Assembly: GCF_027625935.1 (NCBI RefSeq)
Contig: NZ_CP115300.1
Span: 4,154,001 to 4,218,000 of the forward strand
Length of the DNA stretch: 64,000 nt
Source: Streptomyces camelliae
Lineage (GTDB): Bacteria > Actinomycetota > Actinomycetes > Streptomycetales > Streptomycetaceae
Direction of reading: 5' to 3'
This document shows positions 18,441-25,945 of this stretch, in pieces. Under the pieces are notes generated by a model. It did not search any database. It was not told the origin of the DNA and was given only the letters and a program-made list of their open reading frames with translations. Both the position numbers and the translations under genes were made by a program. The number at the start of each line of letters is the position of its first letter. Positions within the stretch are counted from its first letter, which is position 1.

Positions 18441-18811
18441 GGCCCCTCCTCCCGCACTCCCACCGTCTCCTCGGCCAGCGCCACGGCCTGTTCGCGGACC
18501 TCGAAGGGCAGCCCGCTCAGCACCGGCGGCCTGGCCGTCACCGTGACCCGGACCTGGTCGCCCTCGCGCTCCACGGTCACGCGTGCCCCGCGCGGCGCCG
18601 CATCCCGGGTCACCGTCACCACCGCGTCGGCCGGGTCCTGCCGGGCGGCGGCACGGGCGCCGGTGCGGGCCGCGTCCACGCACTGGATCTGCGCCGCCAC
18701 CATGAGCAGCCCCCAGACCAGCGCCATCGTGAACGCCACCAGCACACAGAGCACCACGGCCGCCTCCGCGGTCACAAACCCCCGGTCCGCCCCTCGCTCA
18801 CATCCGCGCAC
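18437..18811 (-). CDS. TadE-family pseudopilin
   Basis: A 124-residue protein with GTG start (AGAGGG upstream) overlapping the end of the DUF4244 gene by 14 nt. Near the N-terminus DRGFVTAEAAVV has the prepilin-like pattern G then E five residues on, followed by a hydrophobic helix LCVLVAFTMALVWGLLMVAA, then a region with AARTGARAAARQDP, typical of TadE. Known role: minor pilins of Tad/Flp systems. No prepilin peptidase gene is seen in the window, so processing would need one elsewhere. Confidence 0.82.
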   Translation of the reverse strand: MRGCERGADRGFVTAEAAVVLCVLVAFTMALVWGLLMVAAQIQCVDAARTGARAAARQDPADAVVTVTRDAAPRGARVTVEREGDQVRVTVTARPPVLSGLPFEVREQAVALAEETVGVREEGP

Positions 18812-19004
18812 TGAGGGCCCTCTTCACGATGTCCTGGAGCTCCGCCCGGACCTCGCCGCTGGTGACGACCTCGTAGAGCAGCAACGCGAATCCGACGGCC
18901 GCGATGATCCCCATCGCGTACTCCGACGTCACCATGCCGGCGTCCTTCCGGCACCTGCCCCGCAGCCGTACCGCCGCCGCGACTGCCTTGATCTTCCTGT
19001 TCAT
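18798..19004 (-). CDS. DUF4244 Flp-pilin-like peptide
   Basis: A 68-residue protein starting MNRKIKAVAA with GGGGGTTGGA directly upstream. It has a basic leader, then AGMVTSEYAMGIIAAVGFALLLYEVV. The order G, four residues, E, Y is the signature of type IVb (Flp) prepilins, with cleavage expected after that Gly. The mature peptide would be about 44 residues, the usual size of Flp pilins, so it is probably the major subunit of the cluster. It lies between tadC and tadE on the same strand. A start 14 codons earlier is also open but less likely. Confidence 0.82.
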   Translation of the reverse strand: MNRKIKAVAAAVRLRGRCRKDAGMVTSEYAMGIIAAVGFALLLYEVVTSGEVRAELQDIVKRALSARM

Positions 19005-19079
19005 TCCAACCCCCGTGAGGTTCAGGTCATTTGTGGTCATGTGCATGGACTCACTCGCTCGTGTTCGCCGCTGTGAAAC

Positions 19080-19859
19080 TCACCCCCCTCCCCTCACCCC
19101 GCCCGCGAGTCCGATCACGACGGGGAGCACCCCGACCGCGATGAAGGCCGGCAGGAAGCACAGGCCGACGGGCGCGGAGATCAGTACGGCGGCGCGCCGG
19201 GCCCGGGCCGTCGCCGTGCGGGCCCACTGCGCACGGGCGTCCGAGGCGAGCCGGGCAGCGGGGCCCGCCGCGGGCAGCCCGGACTCGTCGGCCCGCTCCA
19301 GCAGCCGCGCCAGCGCTCCCGCACCGGGCAGCGCGGCCAACCGGCGCCAGGCGTCCGCCGGTTCACCACCGAGCCGTACCTCCGCCGCGCCCCGCGCCAG
19401 CGCCTGGCCGACGGACCCGCCGAGCGCCTCCCCCACCGCCTGGGCGGCGATCACCGGTCCGGCGCCGGCCGCGATGCAGGCGGCCAGCAGATCGGCGGCG
19501 AGCGGCAGTTGCCGTGCGGCCGCGGCGGTGTCCACCCGCTCCGCCGAACCGGCCGCCGTCTGCCGGCTCCGCCACCGCCACAGCCCGGCGCCGACGACCA
19601 GCCCCAGGACGACACCGGTCGGGCCACCGACCAGCACCCACGCGCCACACCCGGCCCCGGCCGGCGGCAGCCACCGCCACACCGCGCCGACGGCCTCGAA
19701 CGACCGCCTCGGCCCCCGTGCGTCCAGCGCCAGCAACTCGGCCACCCGCCGCCGCGCCCGACTACGCCGCCGCACCAACTCCAGCCACCGAACCCCCCAG
19801 CCGAGTCCCAGCACCACGACGACGGCCATCCCCACCCTGTGGACAACTTCCCCGCTCAT
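19080..19859 (-). CDS. type II secretion F-domain protein (TadC-like)
   Basis: A 259-residue membrane protein beginning MSGEVVHRVGMAVVVV; AGGAG lies about 10 nt upstream. Hydrophobic segments at the N-terminus, middle (GVVLGLVVGAGLW) and C-terminus (LISAPVGLCFLPAFIAVGVLPVV) surround the helical T2SSF core with QLPLAADLLAACIAAGAGP. Such proteins form the inner-membrane platform with TadB. A longer frame extends 46 codons upstream but is low-complexity. A TTGTCCACA DnaA-box-like word falls in codons near the start (19838-19846), probably by chance. Confidence 0.82.
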   Translation of the reverse strand: MSGEVVHRVGMAVVVVLGLGWGVRWLELVRRRSRARRRVAELLALDARGPRRSFEAVGAVWRWLPPAGAGCGAWVLVGGPTGVVLGLVVGAGLWRWRSRQTAAGSAERVDTAAAARQLPLAADLLAACIAAGAGPVIAAQAVGEALGGSVGQALARGAAEVRLGGEPADAWRRLAALPGAGALARLLERADESGLPAAGPAARLASDARAQWARTATARARRAAVLISAPVGLCFLPAFIAVGVLPVVIGLAGGVRGGG

Positions 19860-19957
19860 ACCGCCCGTTCTCCTCGCCCGTTTCCGCACTGCCCACCAGC
19901 ACCGGCTCACTCCGCACCCCGCCCATACGCCCCGCTCACACCGCCGCCTTCCGCCGC

Positions 19958-20848
19958 TCACGCCGCCTCCGCACCCCGCACGATCCGTACCGCCCACCCC
20001 ATCCCGGCCGCCTCGAAGGCCACGCCCACGGCGAGGCAGCCCAGTCCTGCGCCGGTGTGCAGAAGTACGTGGAGCGGGGTGGCGCCCATGGCCGTGCCGA
20101 GGAGAAGACCGAGGGCGGGCAGGGCGGCGAGCAGGACCGCCGTGGCCCGGGCTCCGGCCAGCTGGGCGCGCAGGTCGGCGCGTTGGTCCCGTTCAGCGCG
20201 CAGGGCCGTGTCCAGCCGGTCCAGGCCGGCCGCGAGTCCGGCGCCCTGGTGCACGGCCACCCGCCAGCACGCGGCCAGTCCGAGCAGCCCCTCGGCACCC
20301 GGTTGCCGAGCGGCCGCGGCGAGCGCTCCGGGCACGTCCCCGCCGAACCGCGCCGCCGCGACGACGGCCGCCTGTGCGTCCCCGAGCCCGCCCGTGTCCC
20401 GCGCGGCCCGGGGCAGGGCCTCACCCGGCTGTCGTCCGGCGCGCACCTCCCCGGCGAGGGACCCGCACAGGGCGATCACCGCGTCCGCCCGTCGCTCCCG
20501 GTCCCGCCGGGCCTGCCGGGCCAGCCGCACCCGGCGCAGCACCGGCACCCCGGCCACCCCCGCGACGACCGGAATCACCGAGGTGCCCAGCACCGCGAGC
20601 AGCAGCCCGGCCGCGAGCGCACACCACTCGGCACCCAACCGGCCGCACAGTCGCCGCAGTTCCGCGCTCACCTGTTCCCAGGAGGGCGGTCCGGTCGGCA
20701 CCACTCCGCCGCCCGCGAGCAGCAGCCGCGCACGCCGCATCCCGTGATGCCGCCCGCCCTGCAGCCAGACCAGCGCACCGACACAGACCAGCGCCGCACC
20801 CAGGGACGTCTCACCGACCCCACTGATCACATCCGTCACCTCTCTCAC
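19958..20848 (-). CDS. type II secretion F-domain protein (TadB-like)
   Basis: A 296-residue platform protein: N-terminal helices (LGAALVCVGALVWL, AALAAGLLLAVLGTSVIPVV), a cytoplasmic helical bundle with ADAVIALCGSLAGEVRAGRQPGEAL, and C-terminal helices (AVLLAALPALGLLLG). The start is uncertain among three in-frame GTG codons (20848, 20839, 20830); the third has GAGAGG at a normal distance, so the true product may be six residues shorter. It is 65 bp downstream of tadA and 98 bp upstream of tadC, all in the same direction. Confidence 0.82.
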   Translation of the reverse strand: MREVTDVISGVGETSLGAALVCVGALVWLQGGRHHGMRRARLLLAGGGVVPTGPPSWEQVSAELRRLCGRLGAEWCALAAGLLLAVLGTSVIPVVAGVAGVPVLRRVRLARQARRDRERRADAVIALCGSLAGEVRAGRQPGEALPRAARDTGGLGDAQAAVVAAARFGGDVPGALAAAARQPGAEGLLGLAACWRVAVHQGAGLAAGLDRLDTALRAERDQRADLRAQLAGARATAVLLAALPALGLLLGTAMGATPLHVLLHTGAGLGCLAVGVAFEAAGMGWAVRIVRGAEAA

Positions 20849-20913
20849 TCACCTCTCCCAGCACCTGTTCCGGTCACCTGTCCCGCTCACCTCTCCCCCT
20901 CGGCCCTCAGCCC

Positions 20914-22104
20914 TCAGCTCTCCTCGAACTCCCCCGCCGGACCGAGCAGTTGCCGCAGCCGCTCCCAGCCCCGCTCCCGGACGAAGGCCCGCTCGCCCCA
21001 GCGCAGCGCGGGCACCGTCCGCACCAGTCCCGCGCCGTCCCGCTCCAGCACATGCACCTCGGCGATCCGGCGCCGCCCGGAGCGATCCCGTGCGAGGTGC
21101 AGGACGACGCAGAGCGCGGCCGCGAGCTGGCTGTGCAGGGCGGCCCGGTCGAGCCCTGCGGCCGTGGCCAGTGCCTCCAGCCGGGCCGGGACGTCCGCGG
21201 CGGCGTTCGCGTGGACCGTGCAACAGCCGCCCTCGTGGCCGGTGTTCAGGGCCGCGAGCAGATGCACGACCTCGGGTCCGCGCACCTCGCCGACGACCAG
21301 TCGGTCGGGCCGCATCCGCAGCGCCTGCCGGACGAGGTCCTCCAGGGTGACGAGGCCGGCGCCCTCCTGGTTGGCGGGCCGGGTCTCCAGCCGGACGACG
21401 TGCGGGTGGTCCGGTCGCAGCTCGGCCGAGTCCTCGGCGAGCACGATCCGTTCGTCCGCTCCGACCAGGCCCAGCAGGGTGCTGAGCAAGGTCGTCTTGC
21501 CGCTCCCGGTGCCGCCGCTGACGAGAAAGGAGAGCCGGGCCGCCAGCAGCGCCCGCAGGATCCGGTCGCCGCCGGGCGGCACCGTGCCGGCCGCGACCAG
21601 TTCCTCCAGGGTGAACGCCCGGGGCCGTACGACCCGCAGGGACAGGCATGTGCAGCCGACGGCGACCGGGGGCAGCACCGCGTGCAGCCGGGTGCCGTCG
21701 GGCAGCCGGGCGTCCGCCCACGGCCGGGCGTCGTCCAGGCGCCGTCCGGCCACGGCGGCCAGCCGCTGCGCGAGGCGTCGTACCGCCGCCGGGTCCGGGA
21801 AGGTCACCGGGGTCAGCTCCAGGCCGCCGCCGCGGTCCACCCAGACCCGGTCCGGGGCCGAGACCAGGACGTCGGTGACGTCCGGATCGGCGAGCAGCGG
21901 CTCCAGCGGGCCGCTGCCGACCAGTTCGCTGCGCAGGTGTGCGGCCGCGCCGAGGACTTCGGCGTCACCGAGCACCCGACCCTGTTCGCGCAGAGCCTGC
22001 GCCACCCGCGCCGGGGTGGGTTCGGCGCCGCTCTCTGCCAGCCAGCGCCGGACGCCGTCGAGCAGGGCGGCGCCGTCGGCCCGGTCGAGTCCGGGGAGCG
22101 TCAT
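20914..22104 (-). CDS. TadA/CpaF-type secretion ATPase
   Basis: A 396-residue ATPase of the type II/IV secretion superfamily that would power pilin assembly. Visible: an N-terminal CpaF domain (LVGSGPLEPLLADPDVTDV), Walker A GGTGSGKTT near residue 195, Asp box VLAEDSAELRP, Walker B LRMRPDRLVVGEVRGPE and the His box TGHEGGCCTVHANA. Its ATG overlaps the stop of the upstream ssd gene (ATGA), so the two are probably translationally coupled. Length and motifs are those of a complete protein. Confidence 0.92.
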   Translation of the reverse strand: MTLPGLDRADGAALLDGVRRWLAESGAEPTPARVAQALREQGRVLGDAEVLGAAAHLRSELVGSGPLEPLLADPDVTDVLVSAPDRVWVDRGGGLELTPVTFPDPAAVRRLAQRLAAVAGRRLDDARPWADARLPDGTRLHAVLPPVAVGCTCLSLRVVRPRAFTLEELVAAGTVPPGGDRILRALLAARLSFLVSGGTGSGKTTLLSTLLGLVGADERIVLAEDSAELRPDHPHVVRLETRPANQEGAGLVTLEDLVRQALRMRPDRLVVGEVRGPEVVHLLAALNTGHEGGCCTVHANAAADVPARLEALATAAGLDRAALHSQLAAALCVVLHLARDRSGRRRIAEVHVLERDGAGLVRTVPALRWGERAFVRERGWERLRQLLGPAGEFEES

Positions 22105-23207
22105 CGGGTGCCTCCGGCCTCGACCAGCGCCCGCTCCCAGAAGACCGTGCAGAAGCGGGCGAGCGGGCCGCGCCCGGTCGCGCCGGGCGGTTTCGTACCG
22201 CCCTGGGGGCGCAGCAGTGCCGGCTCGACCGGGACCTCGCCGGCCAGCGGCAGACCGAGGAGCCGGGCCACCTCCGTGGCGTCCAGGCCGGGCGCGTACG
22301 GCCCGCGCACGGCCAACCGCACATCGCGTACGACCATGCCGACGGCGGACGCCACCCGCCCGGCGGCCGCGACCGCTCGCAGCTCGGCGGGGACGACGAG
22401 CAGGGCCAGGTCGAGCTGGGCGAGGGCTTCGGCGACGCCGTCGTCGAGGCGGCGGGGCAGATCGACGACGACCGTGCCGCCGCGCCGCCGGGCTGCGGCG
22501 AGCACCGCGCGCACCGCCTGGTGCGGGACGGCGACGCAGTCGCCGCGGTCCCAGCTGAGCACGCGCAGCGCGTGCACCTCCGGCAGCGACTCCTCCAGCG
22601 CGCCGCCGCCGACCCGCCCCCGGGAGGCGGCGAAGGCGGGCCAGCGCAGCCCTTCGGCGCTCTCCCCGCCGAGGAGTACGTCGAGTCCGCCGCCGAGCGG
22701 ATCGGCGTCCACGAGGAGGGTGCGCAGTCCCTCGCGCGCGGAGGTGACAGCGAGGGCACACGCGAGCGTGGACGCGCCGGCCCCGCCGCGGCCGCCGATC
22801 ACCCCGACGGTGAGGGCCGGGCGGCCGACGCCCTCGGCGACGTCCGCGATGCGGTCGACCAGCCACTGCTCGCCGTCGGGCAGCATCAGGACGTGGTCGG
22901 CGCCGATCTGGACGGCTCGTTTCCACACCCCCGAGTCGTCCTGGTCCCGGCCGACCAGCACCACTCCGCGGCGGCGCGCGGCCCCGCCGACGCGCCGGGC
23001 GGCGTCATCGCCGACCAACACGAGCGGGGCCGTCGCCCAGCCGTCGCCGTGGTCCGGGACGCAGGGATGGACCTCGGGTGTGGCGCCGGCGGCCGCGCAC
23101 AGGCGCAGCAGGTCGTCCAGGAGTTCGGCGTCCTCGGTGACGATCAGCGGCCGGCCCGGCCGGTCCGAGGTGCCGGGCGGCGGGTCGTGGGTGACAGTTC
23201 CGGTCAC
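22101..23207 (-). CDS. Ssd/CpaE-like septum-site or Tad localisation ATPase
   Basis: A 368-residue protein starting at GTG with AAGGGGGA seven nt upstream. The N-terminal 140 residues resemble a receiver-like (CheY fold) domain without a clear phosphoryl-acceptor pattern. The C-terminal MinD/ParA-like ATPase begins VGVIGGRGGAGASTLACALA, a deviant Walker A with GAGAS where active MinD proteins have GKGG(V/T)GKT; both the signature Lys and the P-loop Lys are missing. It continues with LLVDADPLGGGLD. Actinobacterial homologues are called septum site-determining protein Ssd or CpaE. As first gene of the Tad operon it probably places the system in the cell. ATP hydrolysis is doubtful. Confidence 0.86.
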   Translation of the reverse strand: MTGTVTHDPPPGTSDRPGRPLIVTEDAELLDDLLRLCAAAGATPEVHPCVPDHGDGWATAPLVLVGDDAARRVGGAARRRGVVLVGRDQDDSGVWKRAVQIGADHVLMLPDGEQWLVDRIADVAEGVGRPALTVGVIGGRGGAGASTLACALAVTSAREGLRTLLVDADPLGGGLDVLLGGESAEGLRWPAFAASRGRVGGGALEESLPEVHALRVLSWDRGDCVAVPHQAVRAVLAAARRRGGTVVVDLPRRLDDGVAEALAQLDLALLVVPAELRAVAAAGRVASAVGMVVRDVRLAVRGPYAPGLDATEVARLLGLPLAGEVPVEPALLRPQGGTKPPGATGRGPLARFCTVFWERALVEAGGTR

Positions 23208-23800
23208 GGGTGTTCCCCCTTCGCTGCGTGGGCCGCGCAGCCCCTGCGGCCCCGCGTTTCCCAAAGATGTGGAGAACCGGCAAGCAGGCCTCCATATGAA
23301 CGGCCGACGGAAACCGGCCATACGCGCTCCGGCAATCGGAACCGGCCATGAACTCGCCCCGGGCCGCGGTGCGCTGGAATCACGGTGCAGCGAACGGCGA
23401 AATAATGTGGATCTTGGTCGAAAACTGTGGACAACTCCGGGCCTGTGAATATCTCCGTCACCCATACCGGTGACGCCTGTACCGATCCCTGTGCGACTTC
23501 CACAGAGCAGCCCAGAGATTACCGTGAGTAACGGATCATGGGCATGCCGAAGCGACGGCCGCTGCGGCGCCGGAGCGGCCGTACGGTCGCGGAAAGAAGG
23601 GGAAGGAGGGTGAAAACCCGTCCGGACATGCGACGACCCCCGCCGGGGGGGAGAGCGGGGGTCGTCCCCACGGCCGACTCGGGGGGGGAGGAGTCGGACC
23701 GGGTTAGCACGGTCGCGAACGATCCGTGACTTCCATGGTGTACCCGAGAGCCCTCTCAGGCAAACCCACGCGCCCCACCTTACGCCGAATGGTGGGCGCC
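23208..23800. other. divergent intergenic region with DnaA-box word and tandem hairpins
   Basis: Nearly 600 bp separate ssd (minus) from the HAD gene (plus). It holds a perfect Streptomyces DnaA-box sequence TTGTCCACA (minus strand, 23434-23426), an AT-richer stretch around 23395-23425, two near-identical words CGGAAACCGGCCAT / CGGAACCGGCCAT (about 23308 and 23338), and two strong hairpins near 23.65 kb. A 63-codon frame at 23538 (plus) is Arg/Pro-rich and I do not count it as a gene. Confidence 0.55.
23632..23697 (+). terminator. two consecutive terminator-like hairpins
   Basis: Stem 1: GACGACCCCCGC (23632-23643) with GCGGGGGTCGTC (23655-23666), 12 bp. Stem 2: CCGACTC (23674-23680) with GAGTCGG (23691-23697). 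They lie between divergent genes, where no annotated transcript should end, so they may belong to an unannotated RNA. The strand is a guess. Confidence 0.5.
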
Positions 23801-23806
23801 TATGCT
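23801..23806 (+). promoter_or_regulatory. -10 element TATGCT for a probably leaderless HAD mRNA
   Basis: TATGCT ends exactly 7 nt before the GTG start at 23814, placing the transcription start at or next to the initiator codon. No Shine-Dalgarno is at a proper distance from that GTG. The -35 is poor (TTACGC, 15-nt spacer). Confidence 0.45.
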
Positions 23807-23813
23807 CAGGGAC

Positions 23814-24632
23814 GTGGAAAACCACTCCTTGCCCCGCGCGGCAGCCTTCTTTGACCTGGACAAGACGGTCATTGCGAAGTCGAGCACGCTCACCTTCAGC
23901 AAGTCCTTCTACCAAGGCGGGCTGATCAACCGCAGGGCCGCGCTGCGTACCGCCTATGCCCAGTTCGTCTTCCTGGCCGGCGGCCTGGATCACGACCAGA
24001 TGGAGCGCATGCGCGAGTATCTGTCCGCCCTCTGCCGCGGCTGGAACGTGCAGCAGGTGCGGGAGATCGTGGCCGAGACGCTGCACGACCTGATCGACCC
24101 GATCATCTACGACGAGGCCGCCTCCCTCATCGAGGAGCACCACACGGCCGGACGAGACGTGGTGATCGTGTCGACCTCGGGCGCCGAAGTGGTCGAGCCG
24201 GTCGGCGAACTGCTGGGTGCCGACCGGGTGGTGGCCACACGCATGGTCGTCGGCGAGGACGGCTGCTTCACCGGGGAGGTGGAGTACTACGCCTACGGCC
24301 CGACCAAGGCCGAGGCGATCCGCGAGCTGGCCGCGTCCGAGGGGTACGACCTCGACCGCTGCTACGCCTACAGCGACTCGGTGACCGATCTGCCGATGCT
24401 CCAGACGGTCGGACACCCGCACGCGGTCAACCCGGACCGCGCACTGCGCCGCGAGGCACTCGCGCGCGGGTGGCCGGTTCTGGCGTTCCGCCGGCCCGTC
24501 CCGCTCAAGAAGCGACTGCCCGCGCTGTCGGTCCCGCCCCGACCCGCGCTCGTCGCGGCGGCGGCGATAGGAGCGGCGGCCGCGACCGCCGGTCTCGTCT
24601 GGTACACCAGCCGGCGCCGGAGCACCGCCTGA
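23814..24632 (+). CDS. HAD-superfamily (SerB-like, IB) hydrolase with C-terminal membrane anchor
   Basis: A 272-residue protein from GTG (VENHSLPRAAAFFDLDKT); an ATG four codons earlier is the other option. HAD motif I FFDLDKT, motif II VIVSTSG, a Lys region GPTKAEAI and motif III YAYSDSVTDLPML are all in place, with the helical cap of subfamily IB between I and II. The C-terminus has a basic linker and one helix, ALVAAAAIGAAAATAGLVWYTSRRR, giving a tail anchor with a basic cytoplasmic end. The S. coelicolor counterpart has been called morphological differentiation-associated. The substrate is unknown; phosphoserine phosphatase-like chemistry is likely. Confidence 0.88.
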   Translation: MENHSLPRAAAFFDLDKTVIAKSSTLTFSKSFYQGGLINRRAALRTAYAQFVFLAGGLDHDQMERMREYLSALCRGWNVQQVREIVAETLHDLIDPIIYDEAASLIEEHHTAGRDVVIVSTSGAEVVEPVGELLGADRVVATRMVVGEDGCFTGEVEYYAYGPTKAEAIRELAASEGYDLDRCYAYSDSVTDLPMLQTVGHPHAVNPDRALRREALARGWPVLAFRRPVPLKKRLPALSVPPRPALVAAAAIGAAAATAGLVWYTSRRRSTA

Positions 24633-24980
24633 ACGCCGCCCGTTTCACCCGCGTTTGAACCTGAAAGTAAAGAAGTGCAGGCAGGGGTTCCGCTTCCTCC
24701 CGGCTCGCGGTAGAAAGAACATAGGCCCGCGAGACCAAAGGACATCCGCGAGGATCACCTATCACTACGCACTTGGCCCACGGACCCCGCATGAACACCG
24801 GGCACCCACGCGACGTCGACCCGTCGATTACGGGCCAGCAGCACCAGGTGACGGGCAAAGTCCCCGACCTGATGGGCACATATCGAGGACGCTTGGTAAC
24901 CCGATGAGCATGCCAGCGGCGGTACGAGCACTCGTACCGCCGCAACCCGTGTCCGGCCCCGCGGCGCCGCCCTCGCCCGC
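24633..24980. other. convergent intergenic region
   Basis: About 350 bp between the HAD gene and the Fic-like gene. Relatively AT-rich at 24660-24770. A 38-codon frame at 24791-24907 (plus; begins MNTGHPRDVDPS, ends RGRLVTR) has plausible codon use but no ribosome-binding site, so it is recorded here rather than as a gene. The terminator of the minus-strand gene is at 24916-24943. Confidence 0.45.
24916..24943 (-). terminator. hairpin terminator of the Fic-like gene
   Basis: A perfect 12-bp stem GCGGCGGTACGA / TCGTACCGCCGC around the 4-nt loop GCAC, 37 bp beyond the stop codon of the minus-strand gene. Confidence 0.8.
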
Positions 24981-25844
24981 TCAGGCCGCGCCGCGCTGCA
25001 GCGCCTCGCACACCGCCGTCGACTCACGCACACCCAGCTCGACCGCCTTCCCGCAATGGGCGATCCAGGCAGCCATGCCCTCGGGGGTGCCTGAGACGTA
25101 TCCGTCCAACGCGGCCAGATAGGAGGCGCGGCCCAGTTCGGCGTGCCCGACCTCGGCCGGGCAGATCGCCTTCGGATCCAGGCCGCTGCCGATCAGCACG
25201 ATCCGTTCGGCCGCGCGCGCGACGAGCCCGTTGTGGGACACGAAGGGCCGCAGCGCGAGCAGTTCGCCGTGCACCACGGCGGCCGTCACCAGCGCGGGCG
25301 CCGACGTTCCGGCGATGATCAGGTCCGCGAGCGCCTCCAGCCGGCCCGATACCTCCGCGGCATCCGGCAGCGACAGCTCGATCAGCGGCTCGTCCACCGG
25401 CTCGCCGGCCTGGCGCGGCCGGCCGACCTTCTCGCCGGCACTCGCCGCGGCCACCAGATGCAACCGGGCCAGCACCCGCAGCGGCGACTGCCGCCAGATC
25501 GACAGCAGCTGCCCCGCCTCGGCCGACAGCCGCAGGGCGGCGCCCATCACGCGCGCCTCGGCATCGCCGCTGAAGTCGGTACGCCGCCGCACCTCCTCCA
25601 GGGCCCAGTCGGCACCGGACAGCGCCGCGGAGCCGCGGGCGCCGCGCAGGGCCGCCTCGGCGGTGATCTCGGTGCTGCGGCGCCGCATGACCCGGTGTCC
25701 GTAGACCCGGTCCACGGCCTTGCGCACGGACTCCACGGACTCGGCCACACCGGGCAGCGAGCCCAGGGCCGCAAGGGGGTCCCCCCTGTGCGAGCTCATT
25801 CGAGAGCTTGGGGGCGGATCGGCGGTCGCGCCTGTCGTACTCAT
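24981..25844 (-). CDS. degenerate Fic-domain protein (annotated in relatives as oxidoreductase)
   Basis: A 287-residue, mostly helical protein starting MSTTGATADPP; AGGG lies about 9 nt upstream. Near residue 220 the segment LRPFVSHNGLVARAAERI aligns by eye with the Fic core HPFxxGNGRxxR: the Pro-Phe, Asn-Gly and final Arg are kept, but the catalytic His, the acidic residue and the GNGR loop are altered. Upstream VVHGELLALRPF also matches the Fic approach helix. If correct, AMP-transfer activity would be lost or changed. I recall such proteins being labelled oxidoreductase without visible reason; no nucleotide-binding Rossmann motif is present. The gene is divergent from the CooC-like ATPase (101 bp). 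Confidence 0.7.
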   Translation of the reverse strand: MSTTGATADPPPSSRMSSHRGDPLAALGSLPGVAESVESVRKAVDRVYGHRVMRRRSTEITAEAALRGARGSAALSGADWALEEVRRRTDFSGDAEARVMGAALRLSAEAGQLLSIWRQSPLRVLARLHLVAAASAGEKVGRPRQAGEPVDEPLIELSLPDAAEVSGRLEALADLIIAGTSAPALVTAAVVHGELLALRPFVSHNGLVARAAERIVLIGSGLDPKAICPAEVGHAELGRASYLAALDGYVSGTPEGMAAWIAHCGKAVELGVRESTAVCEALQRGAA

Positions 25845-25945
25845 GAGTACGACCCTACGCACCTCTTCGGCCGACCCCTCGAAGGAGTGGTCTTCTTCAC
25901 TTCCACCTGACACATACAGCTATCACCCGACTACCGTTGGTGAAC

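Noticed and set aside
23538..23729. 63-codon frame MGMPKRRPLRRRSGRT in the ssd-HAD gap
   Set aside because: Arg/Pro-rich, crosses both hairpins and lacks a ribosome site; more likely non-coding.
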